A stretch of DNA of 64,000 bases. It comes from Pseudocercospora fijiensis CIRAD86. Lineage: Eukaryota > Ascomycota > Dothideomycetes > Mycosphaerellales > Mycosphaerellaceae. Shown here one piece after another: positions 42,331 to 54,289 of the stretch. The DNA is taken from positions 2,481,821 through 2,545,820 of the forward strand of contig NW_006921534.1 of NCBI RefSeq assembly GCF_000340215.1. The letters are read 5' to 3'. Numbering within the stretch: position 1 is the stretch's first letter; every line of letters begins with the position of its first letter. Under the pieces are notes generated by a model. That model was given only the letters and a program-made list of their open reading frames with translations, did no database searches and was not told where the DNA came from. The position numbers and the translations under genes were made by a program.

Positions 42331-44389
42331 AAGCACTAGCGTAAGAAAAACGCACTAACCGTTACTAAACGGACTATCCGAACTACGGTTTACTATCCCC
42401 CTTCTCCTTCTAAGGTAAAAGGTCCTCCGCACCTAGGAGGAATCCTAACGACCTACTCTAACGCTATTTTCTGTACTATCGACGAAAGTAGTAGTTAGAC
42501 TATACTAAGCGAAAGAGTTAAGAAATTACTAGCGATAAGTCGGCGTAGCTATAGGCGATAGACTAAGTATACCGCTATCGCCGGCACCCTACCGCCTTTA
42601 CTTTTCTATTGTTTATACCCTTATTTAGAGAAGGCAGGTCCGCCCGATACTAGGTTAGCGGGGACCGTAATTTAGGAAGGTTTAGAATAACTAAACGGCG
42701 ACTGCTACGTGCGCTACTATACTTAACATTCTAATTACGCTCGTACTTAACACTCGAGCACCGAAGCCGCGTAGCCCTTAACTAGCCTAACTAACGGCCT
42801 ATTGCTCTAAGTCTATAGCACCGAAGAACTAAGGGGAACCTTCTGTTAAGTTATAGCCTACTACCTAGGAAGATTGTACTCTTCCCGAATTAGCTAAGGA
42901 CAGATACTAGTACTACCTTATCTATACAGCTTTCACCCTCCTAGCTTTTTCTAAACTAAGACAGTACCTAGCAAAACTTCTAGAGGGAGACCTAAAATTC
43001 CGCGTTATCGCTATAACCGAGTAGCTAGAGGATCCTAAAGAAGCGGACCCTCCTCGTAGATTAAGATCTATATTAAGGGAGAACGCTAAGTCTACCGATA
43101 GGGATACTACGCCTAAGCCTCCTACTCGCTCTAAAATTATTAGTAACTAGGTTAATAACAACTCTCTATCTTATTCCGCGGTATAATAGGTCGACCGTTT
43201 AATAGCTTACTAGCTAAAGAGCAAGCATTTCGCCTAGTAGAAGACCGAGAACTTTAGGTCTACCGCTAAAGAGCCTCTAGAGAACGAATATCGTCCTTGT
43301 TATAGGAAAACTTAGATACCTCCGAAGCTAGAGAAGCAAGCGGTCTAACCTTCGGTAGAAGACGATATAGGAGCGGCCCCTAAGCCGGATAGACGTAAGG
43401 TTCCTTTTACGATTAATCCGCCTAAGGGCGACGCCTTTAAGAACTTCGGCTCTTTTTATAAAGAGCCCCCGCTAGCGCCTTAAGAAAGCTCTCTTATCTC
43501 CGTATCTACTATATTACCTCTTAGCTCTCTCGCCGACTTAGATCCGGAGTAAGAAATGTTAGGTAAGGCTAACGGAGCCGTAGCCCCTACTAACGGTAAT
43601 GCTATATAGCAAATAAAGGAATAGTTTGCTTAACAAATGCGGGAAGAACGCGAGAGAGTAGGAATATAGCGTAAGAACGACTAGGCTCGTCTTAATCGCG
43701 CCCTCGTAGAGCAACGAGAGGTCTACGAGCTCGAGATCTAGGAAAAATTATAAAAGGCTTTCGAGTAGGGCCGCTAGGAAGCCGTAAGAGCTAAGAATAA
43801 AGCGGCCGCTAAAGAGAATAGCGAAGGTAGAGCTCCGTAGCCGTCGGAGTAACTAGACTACTGTATTAATACGGGCAAGTTGTTTACGTCGGGATAGCGA
43901 GGAAACGCTAAGTCTACTAGAAGACCGAGGGAAGTGAACCCTCGGAATAATACCGGCAATAACGAAGATAGTAACGACAACGCCGAGAATACTAGAATTA
44001 GTAGGTTAGAAACGCTTATAGGGAAACTAGTATAGGCGATAGGGAATAATAGCTAGGTAGGCTATATAGCTCTATAGAATAAGGACTATTTAGGAGCGAC
44101 CGGGCCGCTACGATATATAGGTCTTTACCCGATATGTAACCGAGTAGGCTATAGCCTAGCGAGGGTAGACTAGTAAGCTAATCGGAATCGAGATGCTCGC
44201 CTTTATACTAGACCTAAGATTAACGCCGAGCGTTTCGCGGCCTTAGCCTAGGGAGTCCTAGTCGCTAGAGAGCTACCTACGGGCAACCTTAGGTCTATAT
44301 AGAACCGCGGGGATCGAGGAAACTATATCGACCCTAGGTATAACGGTATATACGTATATACTCCCCTATACACTCCTTAGTTAGATTTT

Positions 44390-45400
44390 AGCTAGGAAAT
44401 CGCCCCCTATAAGTTTAAGCCCGAGTAAATCGGGTATTTTAATAAGGACCTACCGGAGAGCAAGGGCAAAGGCCTAGTAGTGTATTTCGGGAATACTATA
44501 TACTACCGAGATGTTTTCGCCTTTATTACGCGCCTAGACGTCGCTATTTAGGCTAGCGAATACCTAGCTCCTACCCTTCGTCTATTACTATACCGATGCC
44601 TTTAGGGTTCCGCTTTATAATAGTACCTGTACGCGCTTACTAATAATCGACGTACGCTTCTATAAACCGGCCCGGGGATCGAGCGATAGAAGGAGGCGTT
44701 ACGCGAATAGTTCTAATTAGACCCTTTAGTCGCTACGCGCAAGATAGAGATAGAATAATACCGCATTAAGGATATCGCGGCCCGTAGAAGCGTAAGCGAG
44801 TACGTTATTAACGTTATACGTCTCGCTTAGTAGAGCGGTACGGAATCGCTCGCTAGGTAGATTAATTATACCTTCCGTAAGATCGCGCTAGAGCTTAGAG
44901 GTAATCTTAATACACCTACGGCACTATAGATATATCAAACCCTTATCGATATAATATAGGCCTACTACGCTATATAGGTAGAGCTATATCTACCCGGTAG
45001 TATAACTGCTAGCTACTATAGTAGTAAGTATAACCTTCGGCGTAGCGATTTAGTATAGGGTAGGTTCGTAGACCTAAGGTTTTAGCCTAGGTCTCGTTTT
45101 AACGCTAGACGCGCGCCTTTTCTCGGAAATAATAATCTATATAATCGATAGTAACCTAACGCCTTCTAATAGCGCCGTTAGCCTAGACCTTAAGTCTATA
45201 GCCGCTAACGACTATAAGCCGCAAACGCAAGCGTAAACGAGAAGATAGTAGACGCGCGCGGTCTCCCGTAGTATCCGAATCCTTAGAGATAGTAGACGAT
45301 GTTCGGAAATATAAGAGGATAAGGCATTCCCGCGAATTACGGAGGCCTCGCTAAGCCCGCCTTTTTCTACGACCCGATAGACCGAGAGTAGGGCGATAAG
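44390..45400 (+). pseudogene. Gypsy gag (degenerate)
   Basis: The frame begins near KFKPEQIGYFNKDLPESKGK and continues through RLLLYRCLQGSAL-like sequence, a long helical region (RSVSEYVINVIRLAQQSGTE) and an Arg/Gln/Asn-rich tail. This matches the retrotransposon gag family of fungal Gypsy elements. Several TAG codons interrupt it. Confidence 0.6.
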
Positions 45401-47559
45401 TACGACGAATCTAGACTTAGTTAGTAGGACTAGTTCGACGCCTAAGAAGAGCTAGGAGATTAGTATAAGGCGGAAGAAGACGCTAGTTATACCGGCGGAT
45501 AAGAGGACTAGGTTTTCCTTTCTATAAACCCGTTCGTATCTCTAGTCTACTATACTTAGACCTAGAGCCGTAGACCCGAGGTCTCGAGCTAGCCTTCCCG
45601 AGAGAAGAACCGCTAGGACGGCCGACCTATACGCTATAATATATATAGGGAGATTTTCCGCTCTACTAACGAGTTTTTTACTATCTACCTCGACTAAGCC
45701 TACCCTAAGGACGCCTCCGGTAAACGTACTAACGTACTCCTCGAGTAGGCTTCGGGAAACTCCGCGAGCTAGAAGTAAAACTAGTTACTCCTAGCTCGTA
45801 GCGCTTAACCTTAAGTCTATCGGAAACTCTAGAATACCTAGTAGTAGCAGGAATTTTCGAGCGCCTTAAATTACTAGGTTGCTTACTACTAGATAAGCAA
45901 GATGCCTTACGTCTATTAATAGAGGCCTAAGGGAAAGCATACGATTTAGTATCTTATAGAACTAGCTCTCTCTAGAATATCGAAACGCATCTTACTATAG
46001 ATAAGCATTAAGAAGATTTATTATAGCTAGCTAAGCGAAAATTTGACGACATTAATAGCCTAAAGCTTTAGGTCTACAGTCTACTACATTTAAGAGTAAC
46101 TATAGATTATTCTATATATAGCTAAGCTCCCGCCGGGAGATTTAGCTTATACGTTCCGATATTACGATATAGTCGAGGCTAACTACGCTCTTACTCCGGA
46201 AGGAGAATTTAAACGTATATGCCTCGACACTAGTATAAAAGCATCGATAATAGACTAAAAGTAGCTAGTTGCCTAGCTAGGTCGAGAAAACATCTAGTAT
46301 CTAAAGTAGCCTCTCGAATTTCGTAGTTTAGCCGGAAGTATAAAGTGCGAGTAATAGATTAATTTGTCGATATACTTCCCTATATTCGCGAAGTCTAGAA
46401 AGCCTACCCTCGCCTATATCGAATAGCTAGTAAGAGTTATACCTAATTTACCGTATAATATACTCCTTAGGATAGACGTTATAACCCCCGCCGGCTTTAT
46501 ACTCTATACCGGAGCCGGATACGTCGTTATAATAGAAAACGACTACGCCGTAATGCCTATAGCCTATATACCTAAAACTAAGACTCTAATATAGGCTAAT
46601 ATTAGGGCTATTGACTAAATTAGGCTACCGCTACGTACGGCGGCAATGATTCTAGTACGATATAATAGAGCGACGGCTTTTAAGGGCATAGACTAAGACC
46701 TCCTCTTCGTTCCTAGCGAATCTAATTTCCCGGGTACGGCGGCGATATGCGCCTATATTACCGGACCCGAACTTCCTAGGGTCTAAGTTAGGAATCTTAG
46801 CTACGACGACGACCTAGTAATACTACGTAATAGAAAACTAGGTAAACTGTAGCAATTGTAGATAGACGATATCTAGCAAATCGATAAGTTTAATATAGAC
46901 CCTCGGTCTATAGAGCGAAAATTAGGAGGCACCCCGCTCGCGATAGATCTATAGATATAGGCTCTTTTAACTCGCGAATTTCGAGCATCCTTAAAAACGA
47001 GAAAAGCCGCAGTAGAACCTATTTATAGAGACACGCAAGCTTAAGTACTTAAGACCCGATAGTCTTAGGTACCGATAAATAGACTTAGCGAAAATAAGGC
47101 GATTAGGCTAATAGACCGAGAGTCTCCTCGCCCTACCGGTCGAACTCTCGCTAGCGCGTTTTAGTCTAATTTAAGCCTAGCTAGAAACTTAGCGAATCCG
47201 GATTAAACTATAGTACGCCCGCAACTCCCGCGGATATCTAAATCTTAACCGCCGACCCGCGAACTTAACGAAAATAAAGAAGCGGACCTAATAGACCTTA
47301 GCTTACCGCCCGATACTACTAAAATTTCAATTAACGCTAGGATAGCTAGTCTTAAAACTTCGGCCGGCGTAACGGTTTGCGCCGCAAACCTAGATTCTAA
47401 AGCGGCGGCAGACCTTTAGTCTATCGCCGACAAATTCCTATAGTTATAGACAGATAGGGGTACGACGATTAACCTACTAAAGGACGAATAGTTAGAACTT
47501 CCCCTTAAGTCGGGATAGGAAGATAAAAAGTTTAGTAGTAAGGTTTATCGAATATTAGA

Positions 47560-49030
47560 GAAGGATAATATAGAGGTCGATAAACAGTTCGATAAACTCT
47601 ACTCCTAGGATAAGATAGCTTTTAGCGAGAAGCCCTCGCTATTAGCTTAGCCGGTGTTTATTGTCTAGAGGACGCTATTCCGCGACGATAGCTTAGCTTA
47701 CTATAAGCTACGCGTAGTTATCGATATTAGAGGCCTTAATAGTATATCGTAGAAGGATACCTACCCTCTTCCCCTCTAGGACGACATTATCGCTAAGCTA
47801 CGTAGCTATATATATATCTCGGTAATAGACGCAAGGTCTATATTCTATTAATTTGCGGTAGCCGAGAAAGATCGCTAGAAATTTATAGTAAACACTGCCC
47901 GCGGATAGGAATACTTAAAGGTCGCGGCAATAGGATATTATAATAGCGTTTAATATATATAAAGGCTACTCGACCGTACTCTATAGGAATTCGGGGACGC
48001 GGCGAACGGGTATATCGATAATATAGTCCTAGGGTCGGTAGACCTAGAGTCTTATCGTGCCCTACTCGAACGCGTATTTAAAAAGATAGACAACTTGCGA
48101 TTTAGCCTAGAACCCGGGAAGGCGTACCTAGGTTTCCCCTCTATTTAAATTCTTAGAAGAACGGTAGACGGGAAGGGATTCGCAACTTAGGCAGATAGAC
48201 TCGTAGCGCTACGGGAACTAGAAAAGCCTATTAACGCCGAATAGCTAGAACACTATCTCGGTCTAGTCGGCTACCTTAGGTCTACTATTCTATATTTCGG
48301 CAGAATTATACTACTCTTATAGCAAGCTAAAATCGCCGTAATAAAGGAATACTAGGCTACCTAAACGAAGGGCGGAAGGCGCTACGCCTAAATGCGGGGA
48401 GCAAAGCTATACTAGACCCGCGAAATAGACATTACCTAGAATACTATATAATCTATATAGTCCGAAGATAGGAAGGGATTTCTCTAGTACTTCGACCCTG
48501 TATCTACCTTATATATCGACGTAGACGCCTCTAAGGAGTTTAGGATAGGCGTAATATACTACTAAGTCGATAGAGACTTAGAAATAGAATATAAGGAACC
48601 TGTCCCCGTAACGCGGAAAGATAATATAGTCTCCGATTTCGTCGATAGTACTACCTAGCTAAAGCAGTCTAAGCAGTTTCCCCGAGATAGACTAAAGATC
48701 TTAGGTTTCGCTAGTTATATACTTATAGGTGCCGAGGCGCGCTACTAGCTAACCGAGCTCGAATTATTCGGAGTCGTCTAGGCAATTAAAAGGGCGTCTT
48801 ATATAGTAGACGTAGCACTAAGGACTATCGTAGTTACCGATTATAGCGCGGTAACGGCGATAGCGAAAAAGACCTAGATCGCTACGATAGTATCTACGGC
48901 CGGATTAAACCGGAGAATAATCTAGGCCGCTATCTATATTTCCTAATTCGCGAGCTTAGAAATTATCTATAGACTAGGACGTAATTATATCGCCCCCGAT
49001 GCACTCTCCCGATTATAGGGTATACTCTCC
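47560..49030 (+). pseudogene. Gypsy reverse transcriptase and RNase H (degenerate)
   Basis: Landmarks: KLRVVIDIRGLNSIS near 47705, TYPLPLQDDIIAKL near 47760, and the catalytic box reading YIDNIVLGS near 48012, where the second Asp of Y-x-D-D is Asn. Further on come LVGYLRS, an RNase H start (LYIDVDASKEFRIGVIYYQ near 48510) and the tail IIYRLGRNYIAPDALSRL near 48965, which is the classic Gypsy H-x-x-G-x-x-N-x-x-A-D-x-L-S-R block with the His lost. RIP stops throughout. Confidence 0.8.
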
Positions 49031-49799
49031 CTCTAATAGGACGACGTTAACGCTAGCAGCTTAGACGAGATTCCTATAATATTAATAATGCCGTACGACC
49101 TTAAGCCTACTTTCGAAGGCGACGGCGCGTACGATATAGAAATCTCGAGCTAATCGCCGGACCCTACGTCTACTACTACTACGCGTATACGTAGCCTTAA
49201 CCTCCTAAATTTTAAAATAAATATCCCTACTCTTCTGCCTTCGGCTCTAGTAAATATCCTCTTCCTATCCGGGATCGACTATAGCGAATATTTCTTTTCG
49301 CGAACTAATAGATAGGAATACTACCGTCGCGACGAGATACCCGCCTTTTTCTATAGTATTTAAAAGGAACCTACTCTCTACGTAGAAACGGTAATGTCGC
49401 TTTCCGACGAGTTTAAGGCGAGACTTAGGAAAGTATACTAAGACGACCGACCGTAGCGGAGATTACTAGTAGTCCTTAAGTCTATCGAAGTCGTATATGC
49501 CTAGGACTAAGTAGTATAACCCGAGTAGATATCGAATCGCTAAGCACGGAGGAGGTAGAGGCGTAAGCGCGACCGTAAAGCTAGATAGAAGAAGGTATAC
49601 TCCGAGACCTAGGTAAAAGCTACCCTAGAGACAGGCGAGGCACCTTCGGTCTACCCGGATTAGCCTCTAGCGTATCTTCCGAAGCTAGCCTCTCTACGCT
49701 CTTCGGAAGATACCGCCGTACGTAGTATATAGTATACGCTCGAAAAACCCGACGACGTCCCGATAGACCTAAAGTGCCTAGATAGGATTAGATTTTTTC

Positions 49800-51130
49800 G
49801 GGAAGATAGCTTAGTTTACTACATTAACCCGACCTTATATTATTCCCGTCTATACATTCCTTTTAGCCTTACTTACGAGATCTTTAAGATAGCCTATAAC
49901 CTTCGGCATTACGCGGGTTTTTAGCGCACCCTCGATCGCGTTAACGCGAGTTTCTATATCCGGTACTATCGCCGACATTTAGAACGCTATATCGACTAGT
50001 GCTATATATATAAGACGAATTAGCTAACGCGATATAAGCCCTATAAGTAACTTAATCCGATAGACGCGAAGTATAGGCTTCCTATAGACGTCTAAATAGT
50101 AGACTAGATTATAGGACTCCTACCTACTAACGAAGGTTTTAATACGCTCCTTATAGTAACCTATAAGAAGTCTAAACGGGTTTTGCTCCTCTCCGGCAAA
50201 TACTAGTAGACTATAGAAACCTAGGTAGCCTAGTACCTTACGGCTATCTAGGAGCGATCTTAGCGAGTCGCTAAAGTCTTTATCTACGATCGAGATCCTA
50301 AATAGCTATCCAAATTCTTTACTATAATAATAAAGCTACTAGGTGCATTAATCCTCGCCTCTATAGCTTACTACCTATAGATAGACGGCTAGTCTAAGCG
50401 TATAAATTAGACTGTTAAGATCGCTATACGGTATTTTGTTATAGCAAATCTAGATATATAGTAGATAGACGTCCTTCCCTCCCTTATATCCTATCTCGGG
50501 AGTATTAAGAATGCGAGTACCGGCGTCTCGCCCGATAAAATGCTTTTCGGGTTTAATTTAAATACCGACGCCTTTGTCGGGCTCCGGGAACTATAGCTAA
50601 AGGATTACGCAGCGCTGCGACAACAATTTCGGGACGTAGCCGAGGAATCTATAGCTTTCGTAGTAGTAGATATAAAGTACCGCTACGACGCTAAGTATTA
50701 GTATATATTCTTCGAGCCGGGAGACTATACTATACTTAGGCTACATTACGGATATCGCGTATATAGTTAGAGCTATCGCAAATACAGCAATTAGGCTATA
50801 GGCCCTTTTAAGATTAAGAGAAGGATAGGCAAATTAGCCTATAAATTAGAGCTACTTAAATTAGTTAAGTTCTACCCGGTAATATCGATCGCGTAGCTCG
50901 AGCCTATACTAAATCTAGCGAAGGACCCCTTCTCGAGACCTTATCCCCGCGTTCTAGCCCCGATAGACCTATAGTCTAAACAACCTATAATAACTCCTAA
51001 ACGCGTTTTAGCTAAACGTAGCTTAAGGGGAAAGACTGAATATCTAGTAAAGTAGAAGGACGAGCAACTAATAATAAATAAATAGGTTAGAGAAGACGAA
51101 ATGCGAGAAGGCAACGAATACCTAATTAAA
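49800..51130 (+). pseudogene. Gypsy integrase with basic C-terminal tail (degenerate)
   Basis: A zinc-finger-like start (AYNLRHYAGFQRTLDRV, HHCC residues partly lost) is followed by the core: VDQIIGLLPTNEGFNTLLIV, FIYDRDPKQLSKFFTII and QIDGQSKRINQTVKIAIRY. Conserved Asp positions are visible; the usual T-D-G-Q-x-E box reads Q-I-D-G-Q-S-K. The GPFKIKRRIGKLAYKLEL block follows as in chromovirus-type elements, then a basic tail that may be a chromodomain remnant (TEYLVKQKDEQLIINK). Confidence 0.7.
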
Positions 51131-51833
51131 AGATTCGAAGACTCGCAAGTTACGGATAGACAACTAAATCAAATAACGCTGTCTATAACGTAGAGGGAGC
51201 CGAGATATATCGCCGCGAGATCGATACGACCTAGCTAGGATAGTAGTAGCGGTAGCGATACCGACGGGAACGTTAATAGATAGGTATAGCCTATACGACG
51301 CTAGCTACCGAGAGGGTAGAAGAAACTAGCGCATATTAAAGAAAGCGACAATAAGTCTATCGGCGGCCCCTCTAGGGAGTAGTAGACCGATCCGTCTCTA
51401 CTAAATGCAACCTTAAGCGAGTAGAACCCGACTATAGGCAATAAAGCGCTACGACTAGAATTAACTAGCTCCGATATACATCGCTACTAGATAATTCGCG
51501 ATGTAGCCGCTAGCAGTACGCTAAGGGAAGGCCTAACTCTAGGTCTATCTAACGTGTCTAACTAGAAGGCAAGGGATATAAAGAAGAGGACCCTAATTCC
51601 GACGATACGACGTTTTACTAAGGATGAAATTTAGCGATAGCGCGACACCCCCGCGCCTCTAAATACCTAGGTAGGAGCCTATCGAAGAATTCTACTATCT
51701 TTGTTTACGACGCTGCAATTCCCGCTTATTACGGCGAATCGGTACCTTAACCCCCGGCTATAGGTTTTCCCTCCTATAGAGGAAATTTAATAGCGTTTCC
51801 GCTAGCACTACCTCTATAGATTTAGATATAGGT

Positions 51834-51841
51834 AGACCCCG
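51834..51841. other. 8 bp flank of the right hAT terminus (possible target-site duplication)
   Basis: AGACCCCG lies immediately before the presumed terminus TAGTAGTTCGG (CAG to TAG by RIP). It equals the flank of the left copy in the matching orientation (see 3528-3535). Confidence 0.4.
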
Positions 51842-51968
51842 TAGTAGTTCGGTTTCCGAACTACTAAACGTATATAGTTTAGTTTCTTAGCGGCGAACTA
51901 GCTCCCTAGTTCCGGTTTAGTTTTTTCGAACTATATAGATTCCTAGTTTGAACTAGAGACTATATTAG

Positions 51969-52275
51969 TTTTACTATAAGGACACTCTTATTCGACTGCC
52001 GGCTACGATTGCCGGCTATAATAGTAACTCTATTACATTTACTACGCTCTTTTGCCGTTGCTAGGGCGTAGTTGCCGTTACTAGGGCGTAGTTGCCGTTG
52101 CTAGGGCGTAGTTTTGCTATAAGGACACTCTTATTCGACTGCCGGCTACGATTGCCGGCTATAATAGTTACTAGGTTGTATTTACTACGCTTTATTACCG
52201 TTGCTAGGGCGTAGTTGCCGTTGCTAGGGCGTAGTTGCCGTTGCTAGGGCGTAGTTACTATTACTGGGGCGTAGT
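51969..52275 (+). repeat. Subterminal repeats of the hAT element (right copy)
   Basis: A block of about 88 bp starting CTATAAGGACACTCTTATTC, containing two TGCCGGCTA motifs, occurs at about 51973 and again at about 52116. Each is followed by tandem 20 bp units TTGCCGTTGCTAGGGCGTAG (three each). The inverted equivalent is 3101-3404. Confidence 0.8.
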
Positions 52276-52439
52276 TACCGTAGTTACGAAAGCTTACCTA
52301 TATAACGTTACGTAGGCGGCAACAATTAGGGCTTCGCGATATTCTTATACTTTCAACTTCTTCCTCTATACCTATACCGATAATAACTACTATACGCTAC
52401 GCCCCCGCCCCTTTCCTTTATAATAGTAAGAGAGAAGCG

Positions 52440-52760
52440 CGCCGCGCGCTAAATAGAAGATAGAACTAAAGACCGCGAGTTTGTTTTGCCTAAGCGTCTA
52501 ACTAAAAAGCGCAAGACTAAAGAGGAGTACTCTACGAAGAAGAATTCCGTATAAGACCGCAAGAGAAAGGATAAGATAGATAAGGATAAAAGAGCTAAGG
52601 ATAAGAGAAGAAAGGCGCGGAATAAGGCATTCTATCGATAGCTAGCGCCTATAGAAAAAAGTGAAGGTTAGAATAAGAAGATAACCTAAGAGAAGGCTAA
52701 GAGGAGGAAAGAATTGCGGCTAGTTTTCGAGCGTAAAGTTCTAGTAGCGTAAGTCAATCT
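52440..52760 (+). pseudogene. Lys/Arg-rich reading frame in the hAT element
   Basis: One frame reads REFVLPKRLTKKRKTKEEYS, then RKRKDKIDKDKRAKDKRRKA and EKAKRRKELRLVFERKVLV. It is very basic and helix-prone, as expected for a nuclear or nucleic-acid-binding protein, with a few RIP-type stops. The same frame exists in the left copy. I do not recognise it; a shadow of biased composition cannot be excluded. Confidence 0.4.
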
Positions 52761-52839
52761 AGCTAGCGGCCGTAGCTAGCAGCTATAGCCGGTAGCCGTA
52801 GCCGGCAGCTATAGCCGGCATATTTTTCTTTAATACGTT

Positions 52840-53830
52840 AACTAATAGCATTTAGACCTATAGCCGCTATCTCTATTAATACGACCGATAGTAACGGAGA
52901 TGTTTAGATAGCCGAGAACAACAATACTAGAGTTTAGGATGCCGCGATAGAGCTTAATACTGCGAATAAAGGAACTAAAAAAAGCGAGGAGATACTATAC
53001 GTCGATCTAGTAATAGGTGCAGTCTTAGGGCCTAACGCTATAGACGATAAGCGCTAGGAGTAGATCGAGTATAGTTAAAGAGACGAGATACTAGTAAAGG
53101 GCTAAGGTATAAGTCCTATTAATCTAGAAAATCATAGTTAAAGCTACTACGAAAAGCTAGCAAGGATTAGAATCGAGACTAGTCGTCTTTATATCCTCGA
53201 TATAGAGTAGAAGTTTCTTTATTAGTATTAGAGCGAAGCCTTTACGTCTATAAAGGCAAAGTAGCTTACGATTAATGCGATCGGGGCTAGGTATCTAAGG
53301 ACGGTAGAAGTATTACTATAGGAGGAAGGGGTATAGGTAATTATTCTATACTCGGCATATATAGCCGGCGTTCGTAGCCGGCAGATACTAATAGTTAAAT
53401 AGAAAGCGTTTCTCAAAGGCAGAGTGCTACTACTATATGAAATCTTTACTAAGGCAGAAAGGGCTTGTATCCGGAATCTAAGCTGCTAGTAGGATAGGTT
53501 AGCGTTAGAATTCTCTAAATCTCTATATAAGCCTCCGAAGGATTACCTATTTTAGCGATACGGCTTTATCTCGACTACTCCGTAGGTACCCGAAGAAGCT
53601 CGAGCGCTCTTTAAGGTCTTTACTAAGAAGCGGAAGGAGTTCGAGGATTAGGATTAGTTAATAGAGCTATTAGTTAGTCTTAAGTTTCGTAGTTAGACTC
53701 GGCCTAAGCATTTGCTTATCGAGTATCTTATACCGAAAGAGGATGGATTAAGACTAAAAACGAGCTTAGATTCGTTAGGTATAGTAGCTCGGTTCCGTTA
53801 GTAGGAGAGAGCCGCCGTATAGAAGGCAAA
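52840..53830 (+). pseudogene. Long unknown reading frame in the hAT element (about 330 codons)
   Basis: A single frame stays readable for about 1 kb with interruptions almost only at TAG and TAA, positions where CAG, CAA or TGG would be expected. Landmarks: SEEILYVDLVIGAVLGPNAI, NHSQSYYEKLARIRIETSRL (reading stops as Gln), RVLLLYEIFTKAERACIRN and PPKDYLF. The C-terminal third is basic (LFKVFTKKRKEFED) and ends before a minisatellite. The conserved phase indicates a former gene. I do not recognise a domain. The left copy carries the same frame. Confidence 0.5.
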
Positions 53831-53960
53831 ATTTAGGTAGTTAGGGTAGCTAGGAAAGAAATTCTAGTAGTTAGGCTAGCTAGGGTAGCTAGGAAAAAAA
53901 ATCTAGTAGTTAGGTAGCTAGGAAACAAAAAAAAAGGTAGCTAGCTATTTACTACCTAGC
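53829..53960 (+). repeat. GTAGCTAGGAAA-type minisatellite
   Basis: Imperfect repeats of a GGTAGCTAGGAAA / TAGTAGTTAGG unit with oligo-A stretches, between two former genes. The inverted copy is at about 1482-1600. Confidence 0.8.
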
Positions 53961-54289
53961 TGTTCCTAACGATACGATACTATAAAAGAAAGAGTGTTTC
54001 TCTATAGCTACTAGTATATATCTACTACTCCTAAGTCCTTACCTTACCGTACGAAACCTTAAAACATACCGACCGACATTGTATATATACTAGGCGCTAT
54101 ACTAGGAAGGGTAATAACGAGACGATAGTCGAAACAGTCTAGTATACGAGCGAGATTGCGACAACGTCGAGAGGAGGTCGTATACTTACCTTCGAGCCTA
54201 TCGAGTCCTAGACTACGATTAGGGCTAGATTCATCCTCTCCGAATCCTAGTAGTAGGAATTTATTATAGGATACTACTACCTAGTCCTT

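Larger units (their letters stand above)
42380..51833 (+). mobile_element. Ty3/Gypsy LTR retrotransposon (RIP-degraded), gag-pol
   Basis: Plus-strand reading through RIP stops gives, in order: a charged, coiled-coil-like leader (about 43.4-44.0 kb); gag (about 44.4-45.4 kb); a region expected to hold the protease (about 46.4-46.8 kb); reverse transcriptase (about 47.6-48.2 kb); RNase H (about 48.5-49.0 kb); integrase (about 49.8-50.6 kb); and a basic tail. The order PR-RT-RH-IN defines Gypsy. It was interrupted or bordered at 51833 by the large hAT element. No LTR pair could be recognised by eye, possibly because its ends are truncated or interrupted. Confidence 0.8.

Noticed and set aside
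53228..53416. Short minus-strand frame in the hAT element
   Set aside because: It is antisense to the long unknown frame, which is open in a conserved phase over 1 kb.
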